DNA of 21,686 nt from CAYWMP01 sp964459445 (lineage in GTDB: Bacteria > Desulfobacterota > DSM-4660 > Desulfatiglandales > HGW-15). A program made the position numbers and the translations under genes. The stretch is from contig CAYWMP010000100.1 of the NCBI GenBank assembly GCA_964459445.1, forward strand, positions 1-21,686, given 5' to 3'. The notes beneath the pieces were generated by a model. It saw nothing but the letters and a program-made list of their open reading frames with translations, had not been told where the DNA came from and did no database searches. How positions within the stretch are numbered: position 1 is the first letter of the stretch; each line of letters begins with the position of its first letter. Shown here one piece after another: positions 12,951 through 21,407 of the stretch.

Positions 12951-14829
12951 CCCTTACCTCCTTTAAGATCCCTGAGGTATCGATTCCATATTTCTCCCGC
13001 AAGACAGATGCCGGGCCGTGTTCTATGAATCTGTCCGGCAGGCCCAGTCTTTTCACAGGGACATGGTACAATCCATTATCATTGAATAGCTCAAGGACCG
13101 CGCCGCCCAGCCCGCCCTGTCGTATGTTCTCTTCGATTACCAGCACTTTGCCGATTGACTCCGCAAAATCCAAAAGCCGCTTATCCAAAGGTTTCACGAA
13201 ACGGCAATTGACGACTTCGGCCGAGATGCCTTCATCCCCTAGAACGGCTGCTGCCTCCATGGCCGATGCGACCATTGTGCCCAAAGCGATGATAAGCAGG
13301 TCTTTTCCTTCCCTCAAGACTTCAGCTTCGCCCATGGGAATGGTCTTGAATTCTTCAACCATAGGCACGCCCGTGCCCGTTCCCCTTGGATACCTTATGG
13401 CAACCGGACCCGAATGCTGCAGGGCCGTATAGAGCATGTGCCTGAGTTCATTCTCATCCTTTGGGGCCATGAGCGTCATGTTGGGCAAGCTTCGAAGGTA
13501 TGTAATGTCGAAATGGCCGTGGTGGGTCGGGCCGTCCTCACCCACCAGGCCTCCCCGGTCCATGCAAAAGACCACGTGATGATTGGGAAGACAGACATCA
13601 TGTATGATCTGGTCAAAGGCCCTTTGAAGGAAGGTGGAATATATGGCGACCACGGGTTTAAATCCCTCGGTTGCCAATCCTGCAGCAAATGTGACGGCAT
13701 GCTGCTCCGCAATGCCTGCATCGAGGAATCGGTCTGGAAAGGTTTCTCCAAACTTGCTCAGTCCGGTGCCTTCAGGCATGGCGGCGGTTATGGCAAATAC
13801 CTTTTCGTCCTTCTTTCCCAAATCCACCATGGTGTTGCCAAACACCTGTGTGTAGCTTGGAGGACCCGGTTCCTTGCACTCAGGGGGAGAGCCGGTGGAT
13901 ACCTCAAAGCACCCTACCCCATGGTAGTGGGCAGGATTTCTTTCCGCAAACTCGTATCCCTTTCCCTTCGTCGTTATCACGTGAACCAAGATGGGGCCTT
14001 CCAGGTGGAGCGTGTTCTTGAAGGTCTGGAGGAGCCGATCAAGCCGATGGCCCTGTATGGGGCCGATGTACTTGAATTTAAAGGCTTCAAAAAGCATTCC
14101 CGGGGTGAAAAAGGTGATAAAGGAGTCCTCGCTTTTTCTAACGAGATTCACAATGTTGTCTCCCACGCCGGGCACCGATTTCAGAAAATTGCTCAGTTCC
14201 CTCCGCAAGGTGACAAACCGCCTGCCCGTCATTTTTCTGCTGATAAAGGAGGAGAAGGCGCCCACGTTGGGGGCGATAGACATGGCGTTATCATTGAGGA
14301 CAACGATGAGGTCCTTTTCCGTATGGCCAGCCTGGTTGAGCCCCTCAAAGGCCATACCGGCCGTGGTTGAGCCGTCGCCGATGACGGATATGACCCGGCT
14401 ATTTTCTCCCTTGAGGGCCTTTCCCGTGGCAACCCCGAGGCCCGCGGAAATGGACGTGCTGCTGTGTCCGGTGTCAAAGGTGTCATAGGGGCTCTCCGAT
14501 CTCTTGGGAAAACCGCTGATGCCGCCATAGGTCCTTATGGTATGAAAACGATCCCTTCTACCTGTAAGGAGTTTGTGGGTGTAGGATTGATGTCCCACAT
14601 CCCATATAATTTTGTCCTTTGGTGCATCGAAAATGTAGTGCAGAGCAATAGTGAGCTCCACGACACCGAGGTTCGGCGCCAAATGGCCGCCATTCTTTGA
14701 TACGGTTTCGATAATTCTCTGTCTGACTTCCTCCGCCAATCGCTCAAGATCTTCCACGGGGAGCTTCTTTAGGTCGGAGGGGCTATCTATGCCATCCAAT
14801 AGAGGCTGTTCATCGTTCTTGTTCATCAT
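12931..14829 (-). CDS. dxs: 1-deoxy-D-xylulose-5-phosphate synthase
   Basis: This 632-residue enzyme is of full family length. It condenses pyruvate and glyceraldehyde 3-phosphate to DXP, the first step of the MEP isoprenoid pathway (and precursor for thiamine and pyridoxal). Thiamine-diphosphate features are GGHLAPNLG (47-55), DVGHQSYTHKLLTGR (77-91) and GDGSTTAGMAFEGLN (151-165) with NDN at 179-181. The central transketolase part has FLDAGIAEQHAV and the DRGGLVGEDGPTHHG run, and the C-terminal domain ends normally. The gene begins ATGATG, with the first ATG overlapping the ispA stop by four bases, and its end overlaps the proposed start of tlyA. Together with ispA it provides prenyl diphosphates. 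No anomaly in conserved residues was seen. Confidence 0.98.
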   Translation of the reverse strand: MMNKNDEQPLLDGIDSPSDLKKLPVEDLERLAEEVRQRIIETVSKNGGHLAPNLGVVELTIALHYIFDAPKDKIIWDVGHQSYTHKLLTGRRDRFHTIRTYGGISGFPKRSESPYDTFDTGHSSTSISAGLGVATGKALKGENSRVISVIGDGSTTAGMAFEGLNQAGHTEKDLIVVLNDNAMSIAPNVGAFSSFISRKMTGRRFVTLRRELSNFLKSVPGVGDNIVNLVRKSEDSFITFFTPGMLFEAFKFKYIGPIQGHRLDRLLQTFKNTLHLEGPILVHVITTKGKGYEFAERNPAHYHGVGCFEVSTGSPPECKEPGPPSYTQVFGNTMVDLGKKDEKVFAITAAMPEGTGLSKFGETFPDRFLDAGIAEQHAVTFAAGLATEGFKPVVAIYSTFLQRAFDQIIHDVCLPNHHVVFCMDRGGLVGEDGPTHHGHFDITYLRSLPNMTLMAPKDENELRHMLYTALQHSGPVAIRYPRGTGTGVPMVEEFKTIPMGEAEVLREGKDLLIIALGTMVASAMEAAAVLGDEGISAEVVNCRFVKPLDKRLLDFAESIGKVLVIEENIRQGGLGGAVLELFNDNGLYHVPVKRLGLPDRFIEHGPASVLREKYGIDTSGILKEVRDLCKEG

Positions 14830-15716
14830 TTCTTTCTTTCAATAATATAGCGTGCTATGTGTCGCAAAGGGTCCGCCCTATGATCAAAGGCCGCCAGGGC
14901 ACGAATGGCCTCTTCGACCATTCCCTTTCCAATCTCCTTTGCCTGGCTCAACCCAATCAGGGACGGGTATGTGATCTTTCCTTTTTCTGCATCGCTGCCT
15001 ACCGCCTTGCCCATGGCCGTGGCATCCCCTTCAATGTTGAGGATATCATCGGCAATCTGAAAAGCCAGACCGATATTGTGGCCATAGGTCCTCATGGCCC
15101 TTTCCTGGGCCCCATTAGCACCACACAATATAGTGCCGGAAGAGACCGAGGCCGCTATGAGTCTTGCCGTTTTGTGAGTATGGATGAACTCCAGAACAGA
15201 GCTGTCGACCTCTTTGCCTTCTGACTGGATATCTGCGGTCTGCCCCCCTACCATGCCTCGATGCCCCGCGGCTTCTGCAACAAGGGCGATAACGCGAAGA
15301 AGGGCTCGGGGGTTTACACCCCCATTCAGCCCTTTATTCGTCATAAGATGAAAGGCTTCCGTCAACAGTCCATCCCCTGCCAAAAGGGCCACGGCCTCAC
15401 CAAAAATCCTATGGTTTGTGGGTTTGCCCCGGCGTGTATCATCGTCGTCCATCATGGGGAGATCATCGTGAATGAGGGAGTAGGTGTGTATCATCTCAAG
15501 GGCACAGGCGATCGGAAGGGTTTCCCGTTCTTCGCCGCCCACGGCGCCTGCGCCGGCCATGCAAAGAATTGGTCTTAGCCTTTTCCCGCCCGCAAAAAGG
15601 CTGTAGCGCATAGCCTTGACAACGTCCTCGGCCAAACCATCAGAATCCGGCAGATAGGCCTCAAGGGCATCATCCACAATGGCCCTTTTTTCATTTAGGT
15701 AGGCCTTTAAATCCAT
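14826..15716 (-). CDS. ispA: Farnesyl/geranylgeranyl diphosphate synthase (short-chain trans-prenyltransferase)
   Basis: This 296-residue all-helical polyprenyl synthetase elongates DMAPP with IPP, probably to C15. Conserved blocks are GGKRLRP (43-49), the first aspartate-rich motif DDLPMMDDDDTRRG (84-97), HRIFGEAVALLAGD (102-115), GGQTADI (157-163) and the second aspartate-rich region QIADDILNIEGD (220-231). The insertion of two residues between the paired aspartates of the first motif is typical of bacterial IspA. It follows xseB after two bases and overlaps dxs by four, so the genes are translated as one unit. Product length cannot be read exactly from the sequence. Confidence 0.96.
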   Translation of the reverse strand: MDLKAYLNEKRAIVDDALEAYLPDSDGLAEDVVKAMRYSLFAGGKRLRPILCMAGAGAVGGEERETLPIACALEMIHTYSLIHDDLPMMDDDDTRRGKPTNHRIFGEAVALLAGDGLLTEAFHLMTNKGLNGGVNPRALLRVIALVAEAAGHRGMVGGQTADIQSEGKEVDSSVLEFIHTHKTARLIAASVSSGTILCGANGAQERAMRTYGHNIGLAFQIADDILNIEGDATAMGKAVGSDAEKGKITYPSLIGLSQAKEIGKGMVEEAIRALAAFDHRADPLRHIARYIIERKK

Positions 15717-15718
15717 TT

Positions 15719-15958
15719 TCAGTTATCGTCCTTGTCTTCCGCTTCAAAGGTCTGCTGAACGAATTGACCTTCACTTTCTTTTACTAGCAAGGTGACCTTC
15801 TTTTCCACCTCTTCCAGTTTTTTTGAACAGAAGCCCACCAGTTTCATACCCTCTTCAAAGGCTTTCATGGATTTTTCCAAGGACATCTCACCGCTTTCAA
15901 GATCTTCAACGATGTCTTCCAATCGTTGCATGGCGTCTTCATACTTTTTTTCGGCCAT
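15719..15958 (-). CDS. xseB: Exodeoxyribonuclease VII small subunit
   Basis: This 79-residue protein has the characteristic XseB sequence KKYEDAMQRLEDIVEDLESGE and LEKSMKAFEEGMKLVGFC: two long amphipathic helices forming a coiled hairpin, with an acidic tail. The small subunit binds XseA in multiple copies and is needed for its degradation of single-stranded DNA to oligonucleotides. Its ATG shares one base with the TAA of the preceding M23 gene (TAATG), a sign of tight coupling. Unusually, the peptidase gene separates it from xseA. Length is normal for the family. Confidence 0.95.
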   Translation of the reverse strand: MAEKKYEDAMQRLEDIVEDLESGEMSLEKSMKAFEEGMKLVGFCSKKLEEVEKKVTLLVKESEGQFVQQTFEAEDKDDN

Positions 15959-16872
15959 TATTGCTCCAATTGCTCGCTCAATACAGTTAATTTTAGGGGG
16001 TCCACCCGGGCCCCATTCACCCTGACGCTCCAGTGCAGATGGGGACCTGTGGCCCTGCCCGATGAACCGACGCGACCTATGACATCTCCCCTGTCTACTT
16101 GTTGGCCGGGGCTAACCAGGATTTTCTCCAGATGCAGGTAAGCGCTTTGGATCCCTCCACCGTGATCTATCACAACGGAACGCCCCCCGAAAAAGAGCTC
16201 TTCCGTGAGGGCCACTTTACCGTTGGCTATCGTTTTGATAGGCGTCCCCCTTTTACCTTTTAAATCAACGCCCGAATGGGGCGATCTTGTCTGATTGTTG
16301 ATCACGCTTTTGCGGCCAAAGGGTCCTATGACTTTACCGGGGATCGGTTTGACAAAAGGGCCCCGCCAAAGGGGCTCTTTAGACAAAGCATTCCAGATCG
16401 TTTTCAATTTTCCTGTTTCTTTCCGAACCCGCTTTAGGGTTTCTTCGTCCAAATCTACCATTTTTTTAGGAAGCGTCAACCGTCTTACGCCATAGTCCTT
16501 TTCCCTCACCTTTATCTCAATGGTTTTTTGCTGACCGGTCGGATTATTGCTCCTCACGGTGAGTCTATAAAATCCGGGTTTTGTCTGCAGATCAACACCC
16601 AGAAAACCATCCCACACCGTTTTTGACCTATTTGGAACAAGTAGAACCGATCGCCCGTTCCAAGTGATTGATGGCCTGTTGCCCTTTTGTGTTCGAACCT
16701 TGATTAGCTCAAGTCCACCCTGCGACAGAACAGTGGATGAAAGGGCGACCTTTGGAAAATCAGAACATTCGACCATGTTCACCCCTGGGACGGCTTGAGC
16801 TCCCATGGTCATGAGCAGCATCCCTGTTCCCAGGATGGCCCATCTCTTTGCCTTACCGTGATAAATCGCCAA
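15958..16872 (-). CDS. M23 (LytM-type) metallopeptidase, exported
   Basis: This 304-residue protein is probably periplasmic: a basic start (HGKAKRW), hydrophobic core at 11-24 and a cleavage-like AQA-V at 27-28. Residues 30-170 are beta-rich and unassigned, similar to the N-terminal part of several deltaproteobacterial M23 proteins. The peptidase domain spans about 172-300 with intact zinc ligands His199 and Asp203 (HSGVD) and His280, plus catalytic-type His247 (YLHL) and His278 (HLHW). It should cut peptide cross-links of peptidoglycan. The start is TTG at 16872, 12 bases after the xseA stop; GTAGGA lies about ten bases upstream and the basic n-region supports it. It sits inside the xseA-xseB operon; whether it has a link to DNA metabolism is unknown. 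Confidence 0.9.
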   Translation of the reverse strand: MAIYHGKAKRWAILGTGMLLMTMGAQAVPGVNMVECSDFPKVALSSTVLSQGGLELIKVRTQKGNRPSITWNGRSVLLVPNRSKTVWDGFLGVDLQTKPGFYRLTVRSNNPTGQQKTIEIKVREKDYGVRRLTLPKKMVDLDEETLKRVRKETGKLKTIWNALSKEPLWRGPFVKPIPGKVIGPFGRKSVINNQTRSPHSGVDLKGKRGTPIKTIANGKVALTEELFFGGRSVVIDHGGGIQSAYLHLEKILVSPGQQVDRGDVIGRVGSSGRATGPHLHWSVRVNGARVDPLKLTVLSEQLEQ

Positions 16873-16884
16873 AGGGGTCTGTTC

Positions 16885-18246
16885 CTACTTCCGAATGGGT
16901 TTCTCCACAAGGCATTCAAGCTCGCCTTTTGCCAACGTGATATGAACCTGATCTCCGGGCTCAACACCGGCGCTGCCCCTCAGGATTCGCCTTTCAGGCA
17001 GTTTTCGCGTAATGCTGTAGCCTCTCTCAAGGACTGATAATGGGCTCAGGTCTTTTATTTTTCCTTCCAGAAGGGCAATATCCTTACGATAATCCTTAAG
17101 CCTCCTATAGGCCGCAAGCGCCAGGGAGCGTTTATGAAATGCTATTCTCTCCTGATAGGATTCGATCTTGCGCAAAGGTGATTGAAGGATAAGGGTTCGG
17201 ACCTCTGATCCAAGACGACCCTTCTTTTCCCCTATTATGCCCTCTATGAGTCTGAGAAGTCGGGCGCTCAGTTCGTCGAGGCGCAACCATATATCTGCCA
17301 GCCGTTTCCTGGGGTCGCGGATACCTCTGCGCAGGAACGCCAATTCTTGTTTCATCCGGCTTAGGTAATGTTGTATGCCTGATTGCAGACGGCCCCTGAA
17401 GTCATTGAGCCGAAGTTCTAAAGACTCCTTCTCCTTCACAAGGAGTTCTGCAGCGGCAGAGGGCGTTGGTGCACGAAAATCCGCTGTGAGATCCGAAATG
17501 GTGATGTCGATTTCATGCCCTACTGCCGTGACGACGGGTATCCGAGAGGCCCTGATAGCATAGGCCAGTTCTTCCCGGTTAAAAGCCCATAAATCCTCCA
17601 GGGATCCGCCGCCTCTGGTTATAACAACGACATCCACCTTGAGTTCACGGTTCACGATCTCGAGGGCCTCAACCATTTCTGTTGTTGCTTCATCTCCCTG
17701 GACTTTGACCGGGACGACAATGATCTCAATGTTTGCGAAGCGGCGATGTATGACCCTGAGAAAATCCCGAATCGCCGCACCGGTCGGTGAGGTGATCACT
17801 GCGACCCTCTGGGGAAGATAGGGCAACGGCCTCTTCGCCTCGTCATCAAAGATCCCTTCTGAAGCCAATTTCTTTTTAAGCTGCTCAAATGCAAGTGCCA
17901 GGGCTCCTACGCCCAAAGGTTCTAAATAATCAAGAATGATTTGATACTCACCCCTGGGCTGGTAAACCCCGATACGACCCTGGGCAATCACCTTGATGCC
18001 GTCTTCAGGAACAAACTTTAGGTACCGGGCCTGAGGTCGAAACATGACCGCCCGTATCTGTGCCGTTTCATCCTTCAGGACCATATAATAATGTCCTGAG
18101 GCCGGGTTTCTAAAATTTGAAATTTCGCCTTCCACCCATACAAAATCGAAATGCTCCTCCAGGAGATCCCTTATTTCTTCCGTGAGGGCGCTTACCGTGT
18201 AGATTCTCGGACTCTGAACGTCCGAGGAAAGGTCAAGATCGTTCAC
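16885..18246 (-). CDS. xseA: Exodeoxyribonuclease VII large subunit
   Basis: This 453-residue catalytic subunit of the single-strand-specific exonuclease VII has an N-terminal OB-fold at about 14-110 (VWVEGEISNF, GHYYMVLKD) that binds DNA. The catalytic core shows the TSPTGAAIRDF segment (152-162), TRGGGSLEDLWAFN (210-223), AVGHEID (241-247) and DFRAPTPSAAAE (256-267). The C-terminal half is a long coiled coil for XseB binding, followed by GYSITR. The start is GTG at 18246 with AAAGGA eight bases before it. It heads the housekeeping operon that continues through the peptidase gene to tlyA. I found no convincing promoter in front of it. Length and motifs are normal. Confidence 0.97.
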   Translation of the reverse strand: MNDLDLSSDVQSPRIYTVSALTEEIRDLLEEHFDFVWVEGEISNFRNPASGHYYMVLKDETAQIRAVMFRPQARYLKFVPEDGIKVIAQGRIGVYQPRGEYQIILDYLEPLGVGALALAFEQLKKKLASEGIFDDEAKRPLPYLPQRVAVITSPTGAAIRDFLRVIHRRFANIEIIVVPVKVQGDEATTEMVEALEIVNRELKVDVVVITRGGGSLEDLWAFNREELAYAIRASRIPVVTAVGHEIDITISDLTADFRAPTPSAAAELLVKEKESLELRLNDFRGRLQSGIQHYLSRMKQELAFLRRGIRDPRKRLADIWLRLDELSARLLRLIEGIIGEKKGRLGSEVRTLILQSPLRKIESYQERIAFHKRSLALAAYRRLKDYRKDIALLEGKIKDLSPLSVLERGYSITRKLPERRILRGSAGVEPGDQVHITLAKGELECLVEKPIRK

Positions 18247-18420
18247 CGGTCGTTTCCTTTGATTGGATTCTCGGGTACGGTATCAAAATACTGGCGGGCA
18301 TTGCGGTATAGGGCTATCCGTGTCAAAATTCCTGCGGTTTGTGTAAGCTATCACCCTATTCGTTTAGGCCTCAATAGACAAGTTTTTTCCTTTGCCCTGA
18401 TCACCATCTAGGCACATCTT

Positions 18421-18439
18421 CCCCGGCCTAGAGGCGGGG
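18421..18439. repeat. Short G+C-rich hairpin
   Basis: CCCC (18421-18424) pairs with GGGG (18436-18439) and GCC (18426-18428) with GGC (18433-18435), with one bulged G and a TAGA loop. There is no T-run. The role is unknown; it could insulate the two divergent units. Confidence 0.4.
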
Positions 18440-18484
18440 ATCTCACGAGTGGCGTTTCTTCGGCCTATCGTGGACTTCCCATCA

Positions 18485-18513
18485 TTGACACCGGTTCTTT
18501 TTTAAAATATCCT
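18485..18513 (+). promoter_or_regulatory. Sigma-70-type promoter for DUF4301-PopT unit
   Basis: A perfect -35 TTGACA (18485-18490), a 17-bp spacer and TATCCT (18508-18513, four of six) lie upstream of the DUF4301 gene. The predicted start near 18520 gives a leader of about 100 nt that contains the hairpin and heptamer repeat below. Confidence 0.55.
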
Positions 18514-18517
18514 CCGT

Positions 18518-18539
18518 CCTCAGTTTATTGAGGGGTTTT
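18518..18539 (+). terminator. Weak leader hairpin followed by a short T-run
   Basis: CCTCA (18518-18522) pairs with TGAGG (18529-18533), then GGTTTT. The stem is only five pairs, so strong termination is unlikely. Its place right at the predicted transcription start suggests a 5' protective stem or chance. Confidence 0.25.
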
Positions 18540-18549
18540 AATAGACTAG

Positions 18550-18582
18550 AAACTTTGAACTTTGAACCCCGAACCTTGAACC
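18550..18582 (+). repeat. Tandem heptamer repeat AACYYYG, about 4.5 copies
   Basis: Consecutive units AACTTTG, AACTTTG, AACCCCG, AACCTTG and a partial AACC lie in the DUF4301 leader. The unit has a fixed AAC and a variable pyrimidine triplet. I recall similar TTGAAC-rich tandem tracts in intergenic DNA of deltaproteobacterial genomes, though this was not checked. It may vary in copy number between strains. Confidence 0.6.
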
Positions 18583-18623
18583 GATCACTTTTTTGGCCTT
18601 GCTTCTGGAGGGGAGGCAAAAAC

Positions 18624-20198
18624 ATGGCAGACACGATATTCAGTGATCAGGATATCAGGCAAATCGAGAATCAGGGGACGTCGCCGGAAAAAGTGCTGGA
18701 GCAAATTGAGCTTTTTAAAAGGGGTTTTCCTTTCGCAAATCTGGAACGACCTTGCACCAAGAGAGATGGCATCCATACCCTGAGTGAAGACGATATCAGG
18801 GGTTTGGAGATTTTACACAAGGAATCCGCTGCATCAGGCAGATTCATGAAGTTTGTGCCTGCTTCCGGCGCAGCGAGTCGAATGTTCAAACTGCTCCTCT
18901 CATTTAATACCCGTTACAATCAAATCAAGGTGGAGGGCATAAGGGACGAAGCGCGGAAGGGTGACTCCGACTGCCGCAACCTGATCCAATTCATCGAAGG
19001 GATAAAGCGATTTGCATTTTTTGACGATCTAAAAGTGGCCCTGGCCAAAGACGGGCTTGACATTGAAGCCCAAATGACCAAGGGAGAATTCAAGGAGATC
19101 GTAGACCATGTCCTAAACCCCAAAGGGCTCAATCTTGCCAATCTGCCCAAAGGACTCATCAAATTCCACGCTTACCCCGACCATTTTCGCACACCCATTG
19201 AAGAGCATTTGGTGGAGGCCTCTGCCTATGTCCTTGATCAAAAAAAGATGGGGAGGCTGCATTTCACCGTTTCCCCCGAGCATGAATCCGCCATTGCTGA
19301 TCATATCGCCGATATCAGATCCCTTTACGAAGAATCAGGCTTAAGATACGAGATATCCTTTTCTACACAAAAACCCTCCACGGACACTATCGCCGTTGAC
19401 ATGCAAAATAGACCCTTTAGGAACAAGGATGGGACTCTCCTCTTTCGTCCCGGCGGGCATGGCGCCCTGTTGGAAAATCTGAAGGACCAGGCGGGCGATA
19501 TCCTGTATATCAAAAACATCGATAACGTGGTCCCTGATCGTCTCAAAAGTTCAACTTACACCTATAAGCGGGCCTTGGGAGGGTATCTGGTCCAACTTCA
19601 GGACCAAATCTTCGGCTATCTGAGGAAGCTTTATAGTGGGGGTTATAGGAATGCTCTTTTGAATGAGGCCTTGGAGTTTTCCAAAACGCACCTCAACATC
19701 GTGCCGCCATCCGATATGGGAGGGTTTTCCAAAGACGAGAAGGCCGATTTTCTCCTATCCCGGCTCAACCGTCCCATAAGGGTCTGTGGTATGGTCGAGA
19801 ATGAAGGCGAGCCCGGCGGCGGCCCTTTCTGGGTTGGGCATGAAGACAAGACTCTATCATTACAAATCGTTGAATCTTCCCAGGTAGACATGGATTCATC
19901 GGACCAAAAAACCCTTTGGGAGTCATCTACCCACTTCAATCCGGTCGACCTTGTTTGTGGCGTTCGGGACTACAGGGGAAGGCCTTTTGACCTGAGTCAA
20001 TTCATTGACCCGAACACCGGATTCATATCTGCCAAATCCAAGGAAGGCAGGGAATTGAAGGCATTGGAGTTGCCAGGGCTTTGGAATGGGGCGATGGCTC
20101 ATTGGATCAGTATCTTTGTCGAGGTCCCAATTATTACTTTCAATCCCGTGAAGACGATCCTTGATCTCCTCCGTCCCGAACATCAGCCGGCCCCATGA
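18624..20198 (+). CDS. DUF4301 family protein
   Basis: This 524-residue soluble protein matches the DUF4301 family, whose function is not established to my knowledge. Conserved blocks are PASGAASRMFK (79-89), LPKGLIKFH (174-182), FSTQKPSTDTIAVD (246-259), LFRPGGHGALLENL (273-286), IKNIDNVVPD (296-305) and GMVENEGEPGGGPFWV further on. The first two resemble the GxxSRM and PKG elements of nucleotide-sugar pyrophosphorylases, and the FRPGGHGALL and IKNIDN blocks resemble the nucleotidyl-sugar core of UDP-sugar pyrophosphorylases, so a sugar-nucleotide-transferase-like fold is plausible (inference). A longer in-frame start at 18528 exists but is rejected: GGGAGG lies seven bases before the ATG at 18624 and the heptamer repeat would otherwise be translated. 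PopT follows after 44 bp. Confidence 0.85.
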   Translation: MADTIFSDQDIRQIENQGTSPEKVLEQIELFKRGFPFANLERPCTKRDGIHTLSEDDIRGLEILHKESAASGRFMKFVPASGAASRMFKLLLSFNTRYNQIKVEGIRDEARKGDSDCRNLIQFIEGIKRFAFFDDLKVALAKDGLDIEAQMTKGEFKEIVDHVLNPKGLNLANLPKGLIKFHAYPDHFRTPIEEHLVEASAYVLDQKKMGRLHFTVSPEHESAIADHIADIRSLYEESGLRYEISFSTQKPSTDTIAVDMQNRPFRNKDGTLLFRPGGHGALLENLKDQAGDILYIKNIDNVVPDRLKSSTYTYKRALGGYLVQLQDQIFGYLRKLYSGGYRNALLNEALEFSKTHLNIVPPSDMGGFSKDEKADFLLSRLNRPIRVCGMVENEGEPGGGPFWVGHEDKTLSLQIVESSQVDMDSSDQKTLWESSTHFNPVDLVCGVRDYRGRPFDLSQFIDPNTGFISAKSKEGRELKALELPGLWNGAMAHWISIFVEVPIITFNPVKTILDLLRPEHQPAP

Positions 20199-20242
20199 AA
20201 TCCTTTTCATGCCCTATCTCTGATGGATAACGAAAAGACCCT

Positions 20243-21181
20243 ATGGAAAAATCCACACATATACAACGATCATTTCTTTCTTATATTGGAATTTCGATCA
20301 AAGGCTTTTGTATGGGTGCAGCCGATGTCGTTCCCGGAGTCTCGGGTGGAACCATGGCCTTTATCCTCGGCATCTATGAAGAATTACTGGAATCTGTAAA
20401 ATCTTTTGATTTGACTTTTTGTAGGCTTTTCTTCTCGGGTAAGGTGAAAGATGCCGTAAACCATTTATCCTGGCGTTTTCTTTTGGCCCTTGGAATAGGT
20501 ATCCTGGTTGCCATCTTCTCAGTGGCCAAAATCTTGAGTTGGCTTCTTCAAAATCAGCCCGTTTTGATTTGGTCATTCTTCCTTGGCCTGATCACGGCCT
20601 CAATCTTCACAGTAAGCCGCCATCTGGCCAAATGGAATCTAGCAATTGCCCTTTGGATGTTGCTGGGAGCTGCCGGAACCTATGTCCTTGTGGGCATGGT
20701 GCCGGTCAGTACGCCGAATGCCCCTTGGTTTTTACTTTTGAGCGGTGCCATCGCCATTTGGGCCATGATTCTTCCAGGCATATCCGGTGCCTTTATTTTA
20801 GTTCTGTTGGGGAAATATAGGTATGTGCTGGAGGCGGTGAATAACAGAGATTTTCTCACTTTGCTTATCGTAGCCCTTGGCGCTGGCATCGGACTCTTGA
20901 GTTTCGTTCGCTTTTTGAGCTGGCTTTTAAAACGGTATCACGATGCGACCATCGCCATTCTCGCAGGATTGATGTTTGGGTCCCTGAGGAAAGTCTGGCC
21001 CTGGAAGAAACCTTTGACAAGCATTGTGGATAATTCCGGAAATACCGTTGTCCTTTCCGAAATAAACATCTTGCCGGCCCATTGGGATTTAGAAGTGAGT
21101 TTTGCTCTCGGCTTGATGGTCCTCGGCTTCCTTGGCGTCGTGATCATGAATCTTCTGGCCGTTAAGAAGGAAGGCGCCTAA
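20243..21181 (+). CDS. popT: DUF368 family membrane protein, PopT-type polyprenyl-phosphate translocase
   Basis: This 312-residue inner-membrane protein has about eight to ten hydrophobic segments. The two half-repeats each carry the family glycine/proline motif: GAADVVPGVSGG (25-36) and ILPGISGAFILVLLGKYRYV (176-195, quoted in full). DUF368 proteins were reported to recycle undecaprenyl phosphate across the membrane for peptidoglycan and other envelope polymers (PopT). The ATG has only a weak purine tract before it. It probably shares a transcript with the DUF4301 gene, which is 44 bp upstream. A small CATGAAA / TTTCATG hairpin (20194-20211) covers the end of that gene. The symbol is given by family, not by a checked orthology. 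Confidence 0.85.
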   Translation: MEKSTHIQRSFLSYIGISIKGFCMGAADVVPGVSGGTMAFILGIYEELLESVKSFDLTFCRLFFSGKVKDAVNHLSWRFLLALGIGILVAIFSVAKILSWLLQNQPVLIWSFFLGLITASIFTVSRHLAKWNLAIALWMLLGAAGTYVLVGMVPVSTPNAPWFLLLSGAIAIWAMILPGISGAFILVLLGKYRYVLEAVNNRDFLTLLIVALGAGIGLLSFVRFLSWLLKRYHDATIAILAGLMFGSLRKVWPWKKPLTSIVDNSGNTVVLSEINILPAHWDLEVSFALGLMVLGFLGVVIMNLLAVKKEGA

Positions 21182-21279
21182 GGGAGACTTCCCCTATCGA
21201 TCGTTCCATAGGCCACCGCCTCCCTGTCTTTTCCCAACCCTAACTCCCACCTCAAATAATGCGTCATAACACGCCTATA

Positions 21280-21332
21280 GGCCCCAAATTATCTGTATTT
21301 GCCTTCGCGCAAAGGAACGGAGCATTTGGGCC
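21280..21332. promoter_or_regulatory. Nested inverted repeat upstream of sigma-54 promoter, candidate activator site
   Basis: GGCCCCAAAT (21280-21289) pairs with ATTTGGGCC (21324-21332) apart from one bulge, enclosing TTTGC (21298-21302) and GCAAA (21309-21313). It lies about 86-138 bp before the start predicted from the promoter at 21392, a normal activator distance. No half-site is shared with the other two sigma-54 upstream regions. Confidence 0.35.
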
Positions 21333-21391
21333 GCAGATTCCGATTTTGCCCATGTTTTATTTGTCAACCGCAGGATTAGGGGTTCGTGGGA

Positions 21392-21407
21392 TGGCATAAA
21401 ATTTGCT
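21392..21407 (+). promoter_or_regulatory. Sigma-54 promoter near the right edge
   Basis: TGGCAT-N5-TTGCT departs from the RpoN consensus only at the last base of the -24 box; GG (21393-21394) and GC (21405-21406) are 10 bp apart. The predicted start is near 21418, so an ATG at 21419 would be almost leaderless and the ATG at 21494 fits better. Confidence 0.7.

Larger units (their letters stand above)
18247..18623. other. Divergent 377-bp intergenic region
   Basis: This is the spacer between xseA (leftward) and the DUF4301 gene (rightward). No credible gene was seen. It holds a hairpin at 18421-18439, a plus-strand promoter at 18485-18513, a leader hairpin at 18518-18533 and a tandem heptamer repeat at 18550-18582. 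An xseA promoter must lie in the left part but I could not pick a convincing one. Confidence 0.6.

Noticed and set aside
13414..14370. Long plus-strand open frame of 318 codons
   Set aside because: It lies wholly antisense to dxs, whose motifs are complete; the translated product has no recognisable domain.
18528..18623. Longer N-terminus for the DUF4301 protein
   Set aside because: It would translate the heptamer repeat and lacks a ribosome site, whereas the ATG at 18624 has GGGAGG at seven bases.
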